A DNA stretch of 64,000 nt from Trogon surrucura. Lineage: Eukaryota; Chordata; Aves; Trogoniformes; Trogonidae. Every line of letters begins with the position of its first letter. The stretch's first letter is position 1. Shown here piece after piece: positions 13,245-25,009 of the stretch. The translations under genes and the position numbers were made by a program. The stretch spans positions 140,085,845-140,149,844 of the forward strand of contig CM036617.1 in assembly GCA_020746105.1 (NCBI GenBank). The letters run 5' to 3'. The notes beneath the pieces were generated by a model. It had not been told where the DNA came from and did not search any database. It saw only the letters and a list, made by a program, of their open reading frames with translations.

Positions 13245-16200
13245 TTCAAAATTGCAGCTTTAAAAGGTTGAATTCATATAAAAAAACCTGTGATTTTCTT
13301 GAAAATATAAAATTACACAACTGAAACTAATGTTCATCTTTGTGGGGATATCAGGTAGAACAATCTTCCTGAGGAGGCTTTGTCCACACTTAATTTTTCA
13401 GTTACAATGTAATGGGAATCCATGCTCAGATTTGACAGGTACTTAAGAATATGTAGCACAGCGTGAGTGGGATAGTTCGCACACTTAGTGTTTATTGCGT
13501 CCTTCTCTAACTTGCTAATTCAATGTGTAGATAGAGTGAGGATAATAACAACCGTAACAAGCTATTTGAAAGGTTTTTGAAACCTCATGTCATGTCTCCA
13601 ACAGAGGGCCACAGCAGATGGTAGCAGGGAGCAGTGTTAGAACAGGGCAAGCGTACAGCGATACCTCCTCGGGTATAATATCCCAGCTCTTAGTGATCAG
13701 AGGCTTGCAGAGGAGAGTGCTGCAGTACGAGCAAGATGACTTTGCATTACACACCAGTAGCTATCGCTTTTGTAAATCCAGACATTTCAAAGAATGTTCG
13801 TGTATTATGTTGATACAGTGAGACTGTTTTTCTGTTCTTTCAGCAGTGCTACATTCACATGCAAAATGTAGAGCAGCAGGAATTAGCTATTCAGAATATA
13901 TCCTTGCTAGTTTGCACTGCATGTCAGGGTGAAAAATAGGACTTTTATTCTAAAAGCTGTCAGTAAAGCTTTTATGTGTAAGAAAAGCAAGGAAGAATTT
14001 AGGAGACCCTCTGCTTATGCTGATCATCTAAATGCAGTTAAAATGCGTAAATGAAGCTTCTTAAATTTGCAGCACTTTAAAGGAATTAATAATTGGCTGT
14101 ATGGGCCAGGCGGCATCATTGTTCTCTGGCTGTATGTTCAGGAAGCTCCTACAAACCCTTGTTGCTGCACCGGATTGCTTCAGCAATCAAGGAAGGCTAC
14201 AGCTGAGCTCCAGCACACAGAGTTGACCTTGACTAACTATTGACATTGTTCTGTTTTCTCCGATTGGTTTTAAAATCTGAAAATAAATATCAGTTGTGGG
14301 AAGACAGGAAATGTTTTGGGTTTCTATCTGTTGCCTTGAGAGGGCGGAGAAAGGGCAGAGAAAGGGAGAGAGGGCAGAGAAAATGCACAAAATTGCCACA
14401 ACTGTACAGCTTTTGCTTATTGAATTGTTGTTATAAACATTTCAGGGTGCTTTCCTCTTCGTCCTAATCTTTCCGCTTGTGCATGCCATGCATGCGTCAC
14501 CAGGGAGGAAAAATGCGTTCTAAACCAGATCTTAGCATGTCTCAGCAGGGAAAAAATGAAAAGGAGAGGAAGAGCAGAGAGAGAGAGATTATCAGCCAAG
14601 AATACTTAATGACACTTCAGAACAATGTCTACAGGCCTTTTGTGATAACTGTCTACTGTCTAGAAATGAGTCTTTGGATATATAACGCGTTGCGGTAACT
14701 AATCATACGTCCTATAGCGAGGAGTACTCATTCTTCCTGGCTGCTGCGTTTACCAGAATAGATCCCTCTTGAATCTGATACGTTGCTGCAATACGATTCA
14801 GATCTGTGTCAGTTACAGAAGACTCTCCTGTGCACTGAAATGCTCTGTTCTGCTTGGCTCTGAAGCAGAAAGAGTAAGAGATCTCTCATGTCAAATTGCC
14901 CATAGCATTGCCTCATCTCCAGTGTCAGTTTGCATTGTCCATCATAAAGCACAGCTGCTCATCACACCAGACTGAGCAAGGCGAGAAAAACGTAGATTAC
15001 TTGACAGGATCCACAAAGAGAGGGTAGAGGTGTAATTTCATTGTTGCAAAAACAGAGCAATGCTTTGCATGTGACTTTCAGTGAATATTCTACTCTTTTT
15101 TAAAATACCATTTATCTTGAGGACCTCTTTCATTATACTGAGAATGGAACCTTTCCTTTAAGGGGAACAGGAATCATATAGAAAATGTTAGAAGTGCAGA
15201 AACTGCATCTTTTATTCCTAGAAAAAGAAAAATGATGAAATGATGTGTAGGTTTTATTATTACAAATTATAGCCCTGTTATTTGTCTCACCTCTCTGACA
15301 GATAAACTAGTGCTCAGCAGGAGCAAGTGCTGTAAATAATCAGTTTGCTATTTATACACTGAAATGGGAAACACATTTATGGGTAACAATAATAATTAGA
15401 AAACATTTATAAAAAGCTGCTGGATTGCTATTTGGTGCCTCTGGAGTGAGCAGCTGTAAGAAAGCAAAAACAATCAGTGCAACTTCAGAGAGACTGAGAA
15501 TGGGTTCCATGAGCTTAAATTGTCAATAATAAAGATGTAACAGCTTCCAAGCAAATTAAAGTCTTGATGATGTTCCCATTTAAGTGAATTAAAATTTTGA
15601 CTCATTTTAATAAAAGTTGCCCTAAATGTTTAGGGTAGTGATCTGAATACATGAAACAAAATTATTTGACACACAGGAGTGTGTTATAACTCCCCTGTTA
15701 GAATAGCTAAGATAAATGTGGGGTATTTTTTTTTTCCCCTAACCTTGATTTGCTGCAGGCTTTTCCTCACTGGCAACCCAAACATTGACCTTGGTACTGA
15801 CCTCATCTCTCATCCCCTTTTCTTGTTTACTCCCTTACCAGCAGATATCATTTCACTGGGGATTTCAACTTTGCATGATGTGTGAAGAACCCCCTAGAAC
15901 TTCCTTTCTCGTGTGGTTTATTAGCAAGGCTAATTTATTAATGGAGCTGCACAGTCACTGCCTGTTTTGTTCTATGTTGTTGCAGCAGGGTTGTTATACT
16001 TTCCTGTTGCGGGAGAAAATAATTCACGTACAGAAGCTGCCTTTCAGAGCAAGGTGGAGGCTTCGCGTGTTCTGTGTTTGCGTGGCTCTGATCCCTTTGC
16101 TGGGGCCGGCTTTTGCAGGGTTGGTATAAGAGCTCGTTGTACTGAAGTAAAGTTACTTGTTAATTTTTTCTTTCCAGGGATTAGGTGGAAGACAAGGGGA

Positions 16201-16627
16201 AAGGGAAAACTGCCTGGGTCCCAGAGCTGGTCTGTGCAGCTTCTGCTTGGTTGTAACACTAATGCTCCACAGTGTCACCAGCACACATGAAACTGCTGTA
16301 AGATTGTCAAAGCTGGAAGGAGCAGGAGAGACTAGGAGTGAAGGGATTACCTATCCTGAAAGGGGCTGAGAGGATTTTGCTGCTAAGAGAGAATGTTTTA
16401 CAGAGGTACCTGATTGTCACCATGGGTGAGAAGAGGATGCTGCTCTGAGCACTAGGTCATAAACTTCGTTCTGGTAACGTTTCAAGCCATGGCCTTCTCT
16501 CATCAGTGAGGGTTTTTTCATGAAGCACTTACAGTCTCTAGTTTGGTTTTCGTAAGACATCTTTGATAATGGGCAAGATTGAGGTTGGACTTGGTGTTAC
16601 AAGTTAGGTCATAAATCTTTCCTCTGG
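13245..16627 (+). other. ARHGAP8: Intron sequence, 3.4 kb, no repeat family recognised
   Basis: Mostly AT-rich intron. A purine-rich tract with repeated GGGCAGAGAAA units lies at 14338-14384. The interval 15320-15620 is strongly AT-rich, with several TAAT-type motifs. Open frames at 15785-16290 have no recognised domain and no matching splice phase. Confidence 0.6.
14338..14384 (+). repeat. Purine-rich tandem repeat
   Basis: Almost pure G/A stretch built from variants of gggcagagaaa. It is a short, imperfect low-complexity repeat with no evidence of function. Confidence 0.6.
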
Positions 16628-17013
16628 CCATGGAACCATAGAATGTCAGAGGTTGGAAGACACCTCGAAAGATCATCTAGCCAAGCCCTCCTGCCAGAGC
16701 AGGATCCCCTAGGGCAGCTACACAGGAACGCATCCAGGCGGGTTTTTAAAGTCTCCAGAGAAGGAGACTCCACAACCTCTCTGGGCAGCCTGTGCCAGTG
16801 CTCTGTCACCCTCACAGTAAAGAAATTTCTCCTCGTGTTGAGGTGGAACTTCCTATGTTCTAACTTAAACCCATTATTCCTTGTTCTGTTACTGGGCACC
16901 ACTGAGAGGAGATTGTCTCCTTCCCCTTGACACCCACCCCTCAGATATTTGTATACGTTAATAAAGTTGGCTCTCAGCCGTCTCCTTTCAAGGCTAAACA
17001 GCCCCAGTTTCAT
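16628..17013 (-). mobile_element. CR1 LINE, ORF2 end plus 3' UTR, minus strand
   Basis: Reverse-oriented CR1. On the plus strand it begins with the inverted tail (accatagaatgtcagaggtt) and contains gactccacaacctctctggg and taaagaaatttctcctcgtg. It ends at ggctaaacagccccagtt. On the minus strand a continuous frame of about 110 codons ([20 protein letters not shown] and [14 protein letters not shown]) represents the conserved C-terminal end of CR1 ORF2. It is 5'-truncated, with no reverse-transcriptase core. Its frame is more intact than in the copies at 12830 and 49753. Confidence 0.92.
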
Positions 17014-18686
17014 GTTGTTATGCTACTGCAGACAATGATTACTCCAGCAAGTCCAGTACCTTCTCCTATTGAAATTATTGGTGCCTTGCCAGTGTGTTGA
17101 GGACAAGGAGCTGTATCATTTTGTCTAAAGATGGTATTTGCAAGCAGCAGCAGATGATGAGAATTACTAATGTATAAAAGATCATACTTTAGGATTATCT
17201 GAATTAAACTTGTTCTTTGCTGTTAGTCTTTTTCTTCCTGCAAGTGCATTGCATACATTGTAGAATTTATTTGGACAAATATCTAAAATGATCACGTTAG
17301 GAACATGTTTTTTGAAACTTAGACATATTTTTTAATCAAAATTACTATGTCTCTTTACATCAATGAAAATTTCCTTTTCCTTAACAGTTCTTGTTAGATG
17401 TAGATACAGCAGTGCCCACAAAGCAGTATGAACCCACATTTGGAGCAGTATTGAATTTTATACACACTGGGGTCTGGTATGGATACTTTGTTGAAAAAGA
17501 GCAGGAAAAATTTGTTCAGTTGGTTGATTTTTAGTAAGGTTCACAGAAGAGCTGTAGGCTTATTTCAACCGGATTTGACAGAGGAGTGGAAATCTCACAA
17601 ATGCTACAAACTTTTAAAAATCATTGGCTGGAAGAAGATAAGCTTTGACAGGAATTTGTTTTTCTGTTGTCTTTGGTCTGCTTAGTAGTGCATAGATCGT
17701 GATTAGTTATGAGCTACTCCTTCCTTTATGAGCAAATATGAGATAAAGAGGTGAAGAGAAGAAATTAAAATACTCTGTAAGGGAAGTGAGGTTACAGATG
17801 ACATAAGGAAATAGTCTTGGATTAACTGTGGTGAGGAAAGAGATAGCACATAGGATACAAATCCAGAGCAAATGAATTTCATTAGTTCTGCAGCTGAGGG
17901 AACAACTTCTTTACTTTCAAACAACAGCTGGATCTAGGTATTTGAAATTGTAGAACGAGCTCTGGGAACTGGGTTAGCAAGTTTATTACAATCATGTAAC
18001 AAGTTGCATTGTTTTATATAGCACTGGGGAAGTGACACACAAAACATGCGCAGTAGAGGAAGAAAATACGGTCTTGGAGAATCTGGATAACAGACACACA
18101 GATATTAGTGCCCGGGAAGAGACTGGATTGCAAAAATAGGAAAGAGGAAGAGCAGGACTGGGTGTACGATGAAACTGTAACTGGAAGAAATGGCACTGGT
18201 GGATGAGATTGTGTCCCTGGAGTGATGGCTGAGTAACCAAATGGTGTTCAGTACACTGCCCTGTCAGTTTGAGCAAGAGATGCAAAACCACAGGGTGATT
18301 CAGTACCTAAGTCCTGATCCTACTCCGAGTCTTCTGTTGGAGGAACAACCCCCACCACAATATGTAAAGCTGGGAATGATCAACTGTCTAAGCTTGGAGA
18401 CCCAAAATTAGCTAGTATACCTATCTTCTAATTCCCTTCATAGGCATAGGGAAAACAATTTCCCTACCCCTCTGTGCTAAGTTACGTTGCTGTAACATTT
18501 ATTTCAAAGTAGTTTTTATGTGTAGTGTAAACATAAGTTACGATACTATGTGGCAATGTTACAGAAGTAGTATCAAATACGGTCCAGTTATTATGAATTG
18601 GTTTATATTAATAAAGTAATAACCAAGCCTAGACAGAAAGAGAGGAAATCACAGTACTTGGAAGAGAAAAAGATCCTTAATAAGAG
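17014..18686 (+). other. ARHGAP8: Intron sequence between CR1 and SINE
   Basis: AT-rich intron with no recognised repeat. The minus-strand frames at 17703-18291 look fortuitous. Confidence 0.6.
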
Positions 18687-18879
18687 GGCCGCTTTAGCTC
18701 ACTCAGTTGAGCGTGATGCTGAAACACCAAAGGTCACGGGTTCGATCCCTGTTGGGTCCCCAGGTGTTGCCTGATCTAGTTGAGAGGTGTCCCTGCCCAC
18801 GACAGGGAGGTTGGATTAAATGATCTCTAAGGTCCCTTCCAGCCTAGGCTATTCTATGATTCTGTGATTCTCTGCACAT
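18687..18879 (+). mobile_element. tRNA-derived SINE with CR1 tail (TguSINE1-like)
   Basis: The head (about 18687-18762) is tRNA-like. It starts ggccgctttagctca, has a degenerate A box, an anticodon-arm remnant (gatgctgaaacacc), and an intact B box ggttcgatcc at 18739-18748. It resembles tRNA-Ile, whose gene begins GGCCGGTTAGCTCAG. The rest (18763-18874) is CR1 3' UTR, including gacagggaggttggatt and the ATTCTATG-type tail. This composite structure is what is described for TguSINE1 of passerines: Pol III transcription from the tRNA head and retrotransposition by CR1 machinery recognising the shared tail. The anticodon arm has lost a base or more, so it is not a functional tRNA gene. The family name is from memory and was not checked against a repeat library. 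Confidence 0.85.
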
Positions 18880-19960
18880 TGTACTGGGTTTGCATGGACA
18901 GATTTTGGTAGTGGCAGGGGCTACAGGGGTGGCTTCTGTGACAAGCTGCTTGAAGCTTCCCCTACATGTAACCGAGCCAATGCCAGCCAGCTCCAAGATG
19001 GACCCGTGGCTGAGCCTGTCTACAATGGTGGTAGCACATATTTAAGAAGGTGAAAAAACTGCTGCACAACAGCAGCTGGAAGAGAGGAGTGAGAATATGT
19101 GAGAGAAACAGCCCTGCAGACACCAAGATCAGTAAAGAAGAAGGGGGAAGGATGTGCTCCAGGCACCGGAGCAGAGGTTCCGCTGCAGCCCAAGGTGAAG
19201 CCCGTGGTGAGGCAGGCTGTGTCCTGCAGCCCATGGAGGTTAATGGTGGAGCAGGTGTCCCCCTGCAGCCTGTGGAGGACTCTGCAGCAGAGCATGTGAA
19301 TGCCCAAAGAAGGCTCTGACAGTGCTGGAGCAGGCTCCTGGCAGGACCTGTGGATCTGTGGAGAGAGAGGGGCCTGTGCTGAAGCAGGTTTACTGGCAGG
19401 ACTTGTGACCCGTGGGGCACCCGCACTGGAGCAGTCTGTTCCTGAAGGACTGCACCCCATGGAAGGGACCCATGCTGGGGAGGTTCGTGATGAACTGCAA
19501 CCCGTGGGAAGGACTCACATTGGAGAAGTTCATGAAAGACTGTCTCCCGTGGGAGAGACCCCACGCTGGAGTGGGGAAAGAGTGTAAGGAGGGAGGGCAG
19601 CGACAATGAGTGATGAACTAACTGCAACCCCCATTATCTTGTGTTGCTGAGGGAGGAGGAGGTACAGTAAGGAGAAGGGAGTAAAGTTAAGCTGGGGAAG
19701 AAGGGAGGAGTGGAGGAAAGGTGTTGTAAGATTATAATTTTTTTCATTACCCTACTCTGCTTTGATTGGCAATGAATTAAATTAATTTTTCCCAAGTCAA
19801 GTCTGTTTTGCCTGTGAACAGTAATTATGGAGTGATCTCCCTGTCCTTATCTCGACCCATAAGCCTTTCATTATATTTTTCTCCCCTTGTCCAGCTGCGG
19901 AGGGGGAGTGATAGAGCGGCTGTGGTGGGCACCTGGCATCCAGCCAGGGTCAACCTGTCA
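18880..19960 (+). mobile_element. Solo LTR of an avian endogenous retrovirus, ERVL-like
   Basis: The element starts TGTACTGGGTTTGCATGG and ends near gggtcaacctgtca; the exact 3' end is uncertain by 2 bases. It contains a TATTTAA promoter-like box at 19039-19045 and an ATTAAA signal at 19776-19781, giving a plus-strand LTR of about 1.08 kb. I recognise this layout as a widespread solo LTR of bird genomes. No gag, pol or env sequence is attached, so it arose by LTR-LTR recombination or lost its internal part. Flanks read CACAT on the left and CACAG on the right, a near-match for a 5-base target duplication. It begins immediately after the SINE tail. Confidence 0.85.
19450..19585 (+). repeat. 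45-base tandem repeat inside the LTR
   Basis: Three imperfect units follow each other, each beginning with cccRtgggaa or a close variant and carrying a cacRYTggagaagttc-like centre. The period of 45 bases equals 15 codons, so the forward frame stays open and repeats a pattern of the type LxPVGxTHxGEVxxx. Similar but more diverged units extend upstream to about 19180. It looks like an expanded minisatellite of the LTR and not a gene. Confidence 0.75.
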
Positions 19961-21147
19961 CACAGGTACAACCTCACGTAGTAGCACTAGGTTAAGGCTG
20001 TGTTTACATGTTGTATAAACATCTTGTGTTTTATGTGGATGAGCTGCAGCGCTTGCAGCCTCTCGTGGTACAGTCACAGATCTCTGTGCTGTTTTGTGCT
20101 GGTGCTTTAGAGTTTGTCAGTAAAGCTGGTCAGCTCTTAAATGTCAAATGTGAAAATGTGCACCTAAGTATATATTAAGTCTGCTTTAAAATCTGAGATT
20201 CGTCCTTTTTTGTTGTTGATTTGTATAACAATGTAGCAAAACACTCAGCAGATACTGACCATCTCTACTGTTATAGTTTTTTAACTGCCAAAGACTTTAA
20301 AAAAAAAAATAAGGAAGATAATTGCAGAGTGTTTTGGACTGTCTTGATCAAGAAAATGCTCTGTTCTAAATTTTTGCCTCCACTGTTCACTCATGAAAGA
20401 GAAAGAAATCTCATTTCATGGGAGTTGTTCAAAGCGTTAATAATCTCTCAGCCTCACTTTGCTTTCAAAATAAATAGTACAATATCCTTTTAATTATACA
20501 TATACTGTGGCTTAAAAAGAGACAAAATGACAAAGAAAAATCTGCATGACAAAAGCCTCCTAAACATGTAGCATCCCTTGATCAGGACTTAATGCTGAAG
20601 CATTCGCTGCAAACTCCTTCCCTGCCTGCCTCAAAGCTGCCTTGAAACCCCACCCCACCAACAACATCCAACCAAACCTGACCAGAGCCACCACTACCAC
20701 GTCGCGGTTAAACACAGCCTTGCTGCGGCGTGCCAAGTCAGGGTAACGCAGCTGGAGCAAAACCATTCTTGAGGGGGTCAGACTGAGTCTGGAACATCAT
20801 TCTGCTGTTCTGGCCGTGGCTCAGTGTAGGGAATAGCGCTGATTTGTCACTCGGCGCTGCTGTGATCATACAACTTTTCTAGCAAGAAGGAAGTGTTCAG
20901 GAATGTCTCTCTGAGTAGAAGTCCAAGTAACCAGTTTCAATGGCTCATTCAGTGACTGTCTGAGTTGTAGAGGACTCTTGTGCTTGGTGCAGGCACCCAG
21001 GTATGGGCTCCTTAATTTGTGGAATTTAATGTACGCTCTCAGATATCTCTCAGGTTTTTGCTGAGACTGTTCTGTCTTGGTTTTGACTCTTTGTCTATAA
21101 ATGCCGTTTAAAGGCTATTACTTTTTCTTTTTTTTTTTTTTTAACAG
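19961..21147 (+). other. ARHGAP8: Intron sequence after the LTR, ending in a long T-rich acceptor tract
   Basis: About 1.2 kb. The last part (21121-21147) is a very strong polypyrimidine tract of almost only T followed by aacag. A minus-strand frame at 20560-20766 would encode 68 residues with a hydrophobic centre but has no recognised homologue. Confidence 0.65.
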
Positions 21148-21221
21148 TATCAAGAACAAAAATAAAGGCGAACTAATCCCCCCAGTAATGAAGGAAACTG
21201 TGTCCTACCTAAAAACAAAAG
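21148..21221 (+). CDS. ARHGAP8: ARHGAP8 exon, start of the RhoGAP domain
   Basis: Acceptor ttttttaacag ends at 21147 and donor GTGAGT starts at 21222. The exon is 74 bases: one base completes a tyrosine codon begun at 9588, and one base (G) is left for the next exon. The translation contains NKGELIPPVMKETVSYLKTK, corresponding to the first helix of the RhoGAP fold just ahead of the arginine-finger loop. The phase change here (from 2 to 1) is carried consistently through the following exons. That consistency is good evidence that this exon belongs to the same transcript despite the 11.6-kb intron before it. Confidence 0.93.
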
Positions 21222-24200
21222 GTGAGTTTGATGTTAAAAGGGGATGTGTCTTTTAGAACAAGGACAAGAGTATGAAACTATAAAACACTCAATGCCTGAC
21301 TCAACGAAGTTTGCAGCGACACAGATGTGTGTAAATGCTGAAAACTTGAGTGGCAATTGCCTTGAGAGCTTTAATGGATAGGGAATGTGTATTATCAGAT
21401 TATTGTGCCACTATGTACCACAATAAAAAAAAAAAAAGTGCTGCCTTTAGGATTATATTAGAGAAAAGCAAATGAGACAAGATGTCTTGAAATACACATC
21501 ATCAAGCCATATCATGTTGTTGGTTTTAAGTAGAACTCCCAGTAAAAATCAATGAGAAGGTCTGTTTTTATAGAACCAGTGGCCATAAAAACTTATGAAA
21601 TAAATGTGTTTTGTGGGAATAAGCCTGAAGTCCTCCCTTTACAAAATGTTGTAACTGGAATTTACAGACCCTTTGACTGCAGTTTATGTCCGTAGATGCA
21701 TTGTATGGAGATTACAACGGATTACAAATACCCATACTTTAAATGAGAGTGTCCAAATCTGAGTTCCCTCTATCGCTTTCCTGCACAGGGCAAAGAGAGG
21801 GTAGGCTTTGAACTCCTGGCTATACCAGGGAGCTCCCCAGTGCCTGACCAACATAAAGGACCAAATACCAGGTGCTGTCTGTGGGGTGAGCACACCGTAT
21901 TGCCTACATAGGGACACAGACATGTGCAGGGAGAAAGTCAGTGATAAGGCTGCAGTCTTGAAATTCCTTTTCCCATCGTAATGTGATTTTACATTTTGAT
22001 CCCTGATTTTTAAGGCAATCACAGCAACATTTCCATAACCCTTTGTGCTTCAAGGCCTCAGAGATTGACAAATGTTTGCAAAATCTTAGAGTACCAAATC
22101 TATGGCCTAGGTACATTTATCTTACAGGTGACAGAGCAGAAACAGAGCAGAACACATTTATGTGTCTGGCACATTACACAGTGGTAGAACTGGGAATGAT
22201 TCCTAAGATCCCTGAAAGAAGGGTCTGAATTTTTAATAGGTGTGTCAAGTGAAGAAAATCAAAATGTATTTGGTTCAGTTATTAAAAAAAAAAAAAAGGA
22301 AACATCACTGGTGTCATTCCAAACAAGGTAAATTTTGCTTTCTGTAGTCAAATTTTATGCATCTCTAGTAATTTCCACTGTTAGTGCTAGGGTTTGGTCT
22401 GAGTTTGAGTTTATTTGAACCATAAGGGAGAAATTTCAGGCTTTTTGTACTTTTTGTGTTAGTAATCAATTGGCTTCATATTTGTGAAGACAAAGGTAGG
22501 GGGAAGAAGAAGATTGCTTCTCTTCTTTCTTGCTGAGTCTCAAGAGAAATCCGGGGTTTCATTTAAATCAGTGCTGATTTAAATGAAGACAGACTAAATG
22601 CTTAGTATCTTGCCTTCATTGCTAGGCTATGTTCTTTCGTATTTTAGCTTCCTCCATGCTAAATAAGAACATTAAATAGCTGCCCATTTTATTTTTGTGG
22701 GGGCTTCATACTTTGAGTGAAGCTGATTAATGATATGCATGGGAGAATGAGAGAGAGATCCACCGCAGTGAATACTTACTTATGTTTTGCAAGCAGTGGA
22801 GCATGGCATCTATAGGGATGCTTATGTAGAGAACAGCTAGCTCCTTACCTCTTGAAATTGCTGATTTGTCTTCAAATACCTGAAGGAGCCAAGGCCGAGT
22901 ACTGGAGTGGGGCCAGCTCTGTTATTAAAGATATATTTACTGATCAGCAGTAGATGAAGAGTTCCCAGTAGACTGTATTGAAGGCCTCTTGCTCCAAATT
23001 CAGGGTTTCTGCTCAAGCCCATAAAACTGCATGGATGTGCTGTTTCCAGAGTGGTGCTAATTATGAAAATTTTGCAGGTGTAGCTTGTATCAAATATTAT
23101 GGTTAGATACAGGGAATGTAAATAGTTCACTACGAAGAATGTTGAAAGCAAGTGACTGACAGCTTGAGACAATCCCTGTAATTATAATTGTAAGTGGATA
23201 ATTAGAGCTCGTGTAGTGTATCAGTGCATGCCCCATCTGCAGATGAAAGCCAGACTTTTTTGTGTTTTCAATTGTTACGAAACAATAATCCTTACCTAAA
23301 GTTAGCTTATATTACTAGGCAAATACTTCTTCCTCGCTAATCACAGGAGTCGAGAGCTAAAATGGGGATGAATGTGCGCTAACATTACTTTTCACAGCTG
23401 TGATTATTTAGAAATTGAGTGAAAATTTAGTCACTAAAATATTGATTTAAACTTTTGTCTGGCCTTGGGAAGAGGGCTTTGCACTCTAAAGATTTTAAAG
23501 AAATAGGAAGTTTATGGCCATCATTATGTTATGGTAATGACCAGTAGTTAGTAATTCTTGCACTAATCTGACACAAAACCTCCTCCATGTCTTGCTTTTT
23601 TTCTTTCTGGGTGTTGTGTATCATAATATTGCACCATCCTGTACTTTTCCCTCTCAACAACTGCTGAGTCCAGCTCAGATACCCACGGTTTTCTGAAGCA
23701 ACGCCAACTGCACAGTACAGGGAAAAATTAGCAATTTTTAACTCTCATGGCTGCAATAAAAGAAGGGGTTGGCTCAACTTTGGTCATTGCAGAATTTCTC
23801 CTCGATGAAACGTTTGTTATTCTGAAAGCAGTAATCATCCTTGGGTTTGCTCCAAACTTCATCTTATTGTGGCTAAAAATTCATCTTTTGAGTGCGGTAT
23901 CAGCACAGTTTGTAAAGAATAGTCTCTGAGAAAATGTGATGATACTTCTGAGCAAAGCCCTTGCCCTACTTTGTTCATCTCTGCAAATCAGTGGCATGGT
24001 AATTCTGGCCACCGATACGTAGTCCGGCCCATGCACTTGCTAGCCGGACTATCTCATTTGTTGCCCCAGCTCTCTGTCCTCCTGTACCCCCAGAAAGAAA
24101 GGGCACGGGCCCTGTCAGCATCGATATTTTTTCCGCCAAGCCCAGGTTTGCTCAGAGCTGTCGTATTCCCTGTCATAAGGAGATCTCCACAAACCAGATT

Positions 24201-25009
24201 TCTAAGGAGAGATGGCTTGTCAGGTAGAGTGGTTTCTGACATTCTCAGCCAGCTGATGCTTGAAAGCCAAGTACCTGCTATGCCAAGGCTGTTAAGCAGT
24301 AGGTGACAGACATACATTTTTTTACACTTGATTATAAACCTGCAGGTATCTGTTGTACCTGCTGTCTGCTATGATTTTAACTCTTTCTCTAAATCTGGAA
24401 TATCTCAATTCTGCCGTCAGCTCCAGCGAGTGTCAATTCCCGTGCTGACAGCCCCGGGAGGCTGACTGGCAGCGTTCTTTGCACTCCAGACGTGGCCATG
24501 AGCACAGTGAAAGCTTCAGTTCATCTTCCGGAAGTGACAAAAATTCACTGTCATTACCCTATTCCATTTGGTTTTGGCATAGTTTCCAACCTCCCAGAAT
24601 TAACAGGGAGCGGGCTTTGTTGTTTTTTTTTACCCTGAGTGCAGTATTTCCTCTCCTTCTTTGCATTGCTGTATTTTCACATCTACATACCCAGCTCTGG
24701 TTTAGATCACAAAAGCTTCTGCAAAATCACAGTTCATTGACAGTGTTAAGATTTCTTGAAACATCAGAGACCCTCTGACATCCACTAAGTCCATTCTGCA
24801 CTGCACTTCTTGAACACATCTGATGCAGGAGCTGTGGTGATATTCAGACTAGGCACCAGCCTGCAATAATTTGCTACCAAGCTAAGGAAATGTCCAGTCT
24901 CTAAAGTTCACCCAGCCTTTTTTGTCTTAGTAACTCCGATCCCTTTGACAGATTGCTTCATGTCACATTTTTCCACCTTAAATGTTTAAATTTTCTGCTT
25001 CTGTTTCAG
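21222..25009 (+). other. ARHGAP8: ARHGAP8 intron, first part
   Basis: AT-rich. It contains A-runs near 21428 and 22284 and a 30-base palindrome at 22558-22587 (listed separately). The last bases (ttttctgcttctgtttcag) form a good acceptor for the alternative exon at 25010. No mobile element was recognised. Confidence 0.65.
22558..22587. repeat. Perfect palindrome, 14-base arms with 2-base spacer
   Basis: Left arm TTCATTTAAATCAG at 22558-22571, spacer TG, right arm CTGATTTAAATGAA at 22574-22587; the arms are exact reverse complements. Each arm also contains the self-complementary ATTTAAAT. It lies in the intron between 21221 and 33337 and I could not assign it to a DNA transposon, a terminator or a known repeat. 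Confidence 0.9.

Noticed and set aside
16609..17013. 134-codon minus-strand frame as an independent gene
   Set aside because: It is the C-terminal end of CR1 ORF2, as shown by [17 protein letters not shown] and the CR1 3' UTR on its downstream side.
18687..18762. Functional tRNA-Ile gene
   Set aside because: The anticodon arm is shortened, the acceptor stem does not pair well, and a CR1 tail is fused directly after it, so it is a SINE head.
18962..19627. 221-codon minus-strand open frame across the LTR
   Set aside because: It lies entirely inside a recognised solo LTR whose 45-base repeat keeps several frames open. The residues show no domain and the opposite frames are open too.
20560..20766. 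68-residue minus-strand frame with a hydrophobic centre, resembling a small membrane protein
   Set aside because: I recognise no homologue and see no clear promoter, splice or polyadenylation context in the middle of an ARHGAP8 intron.
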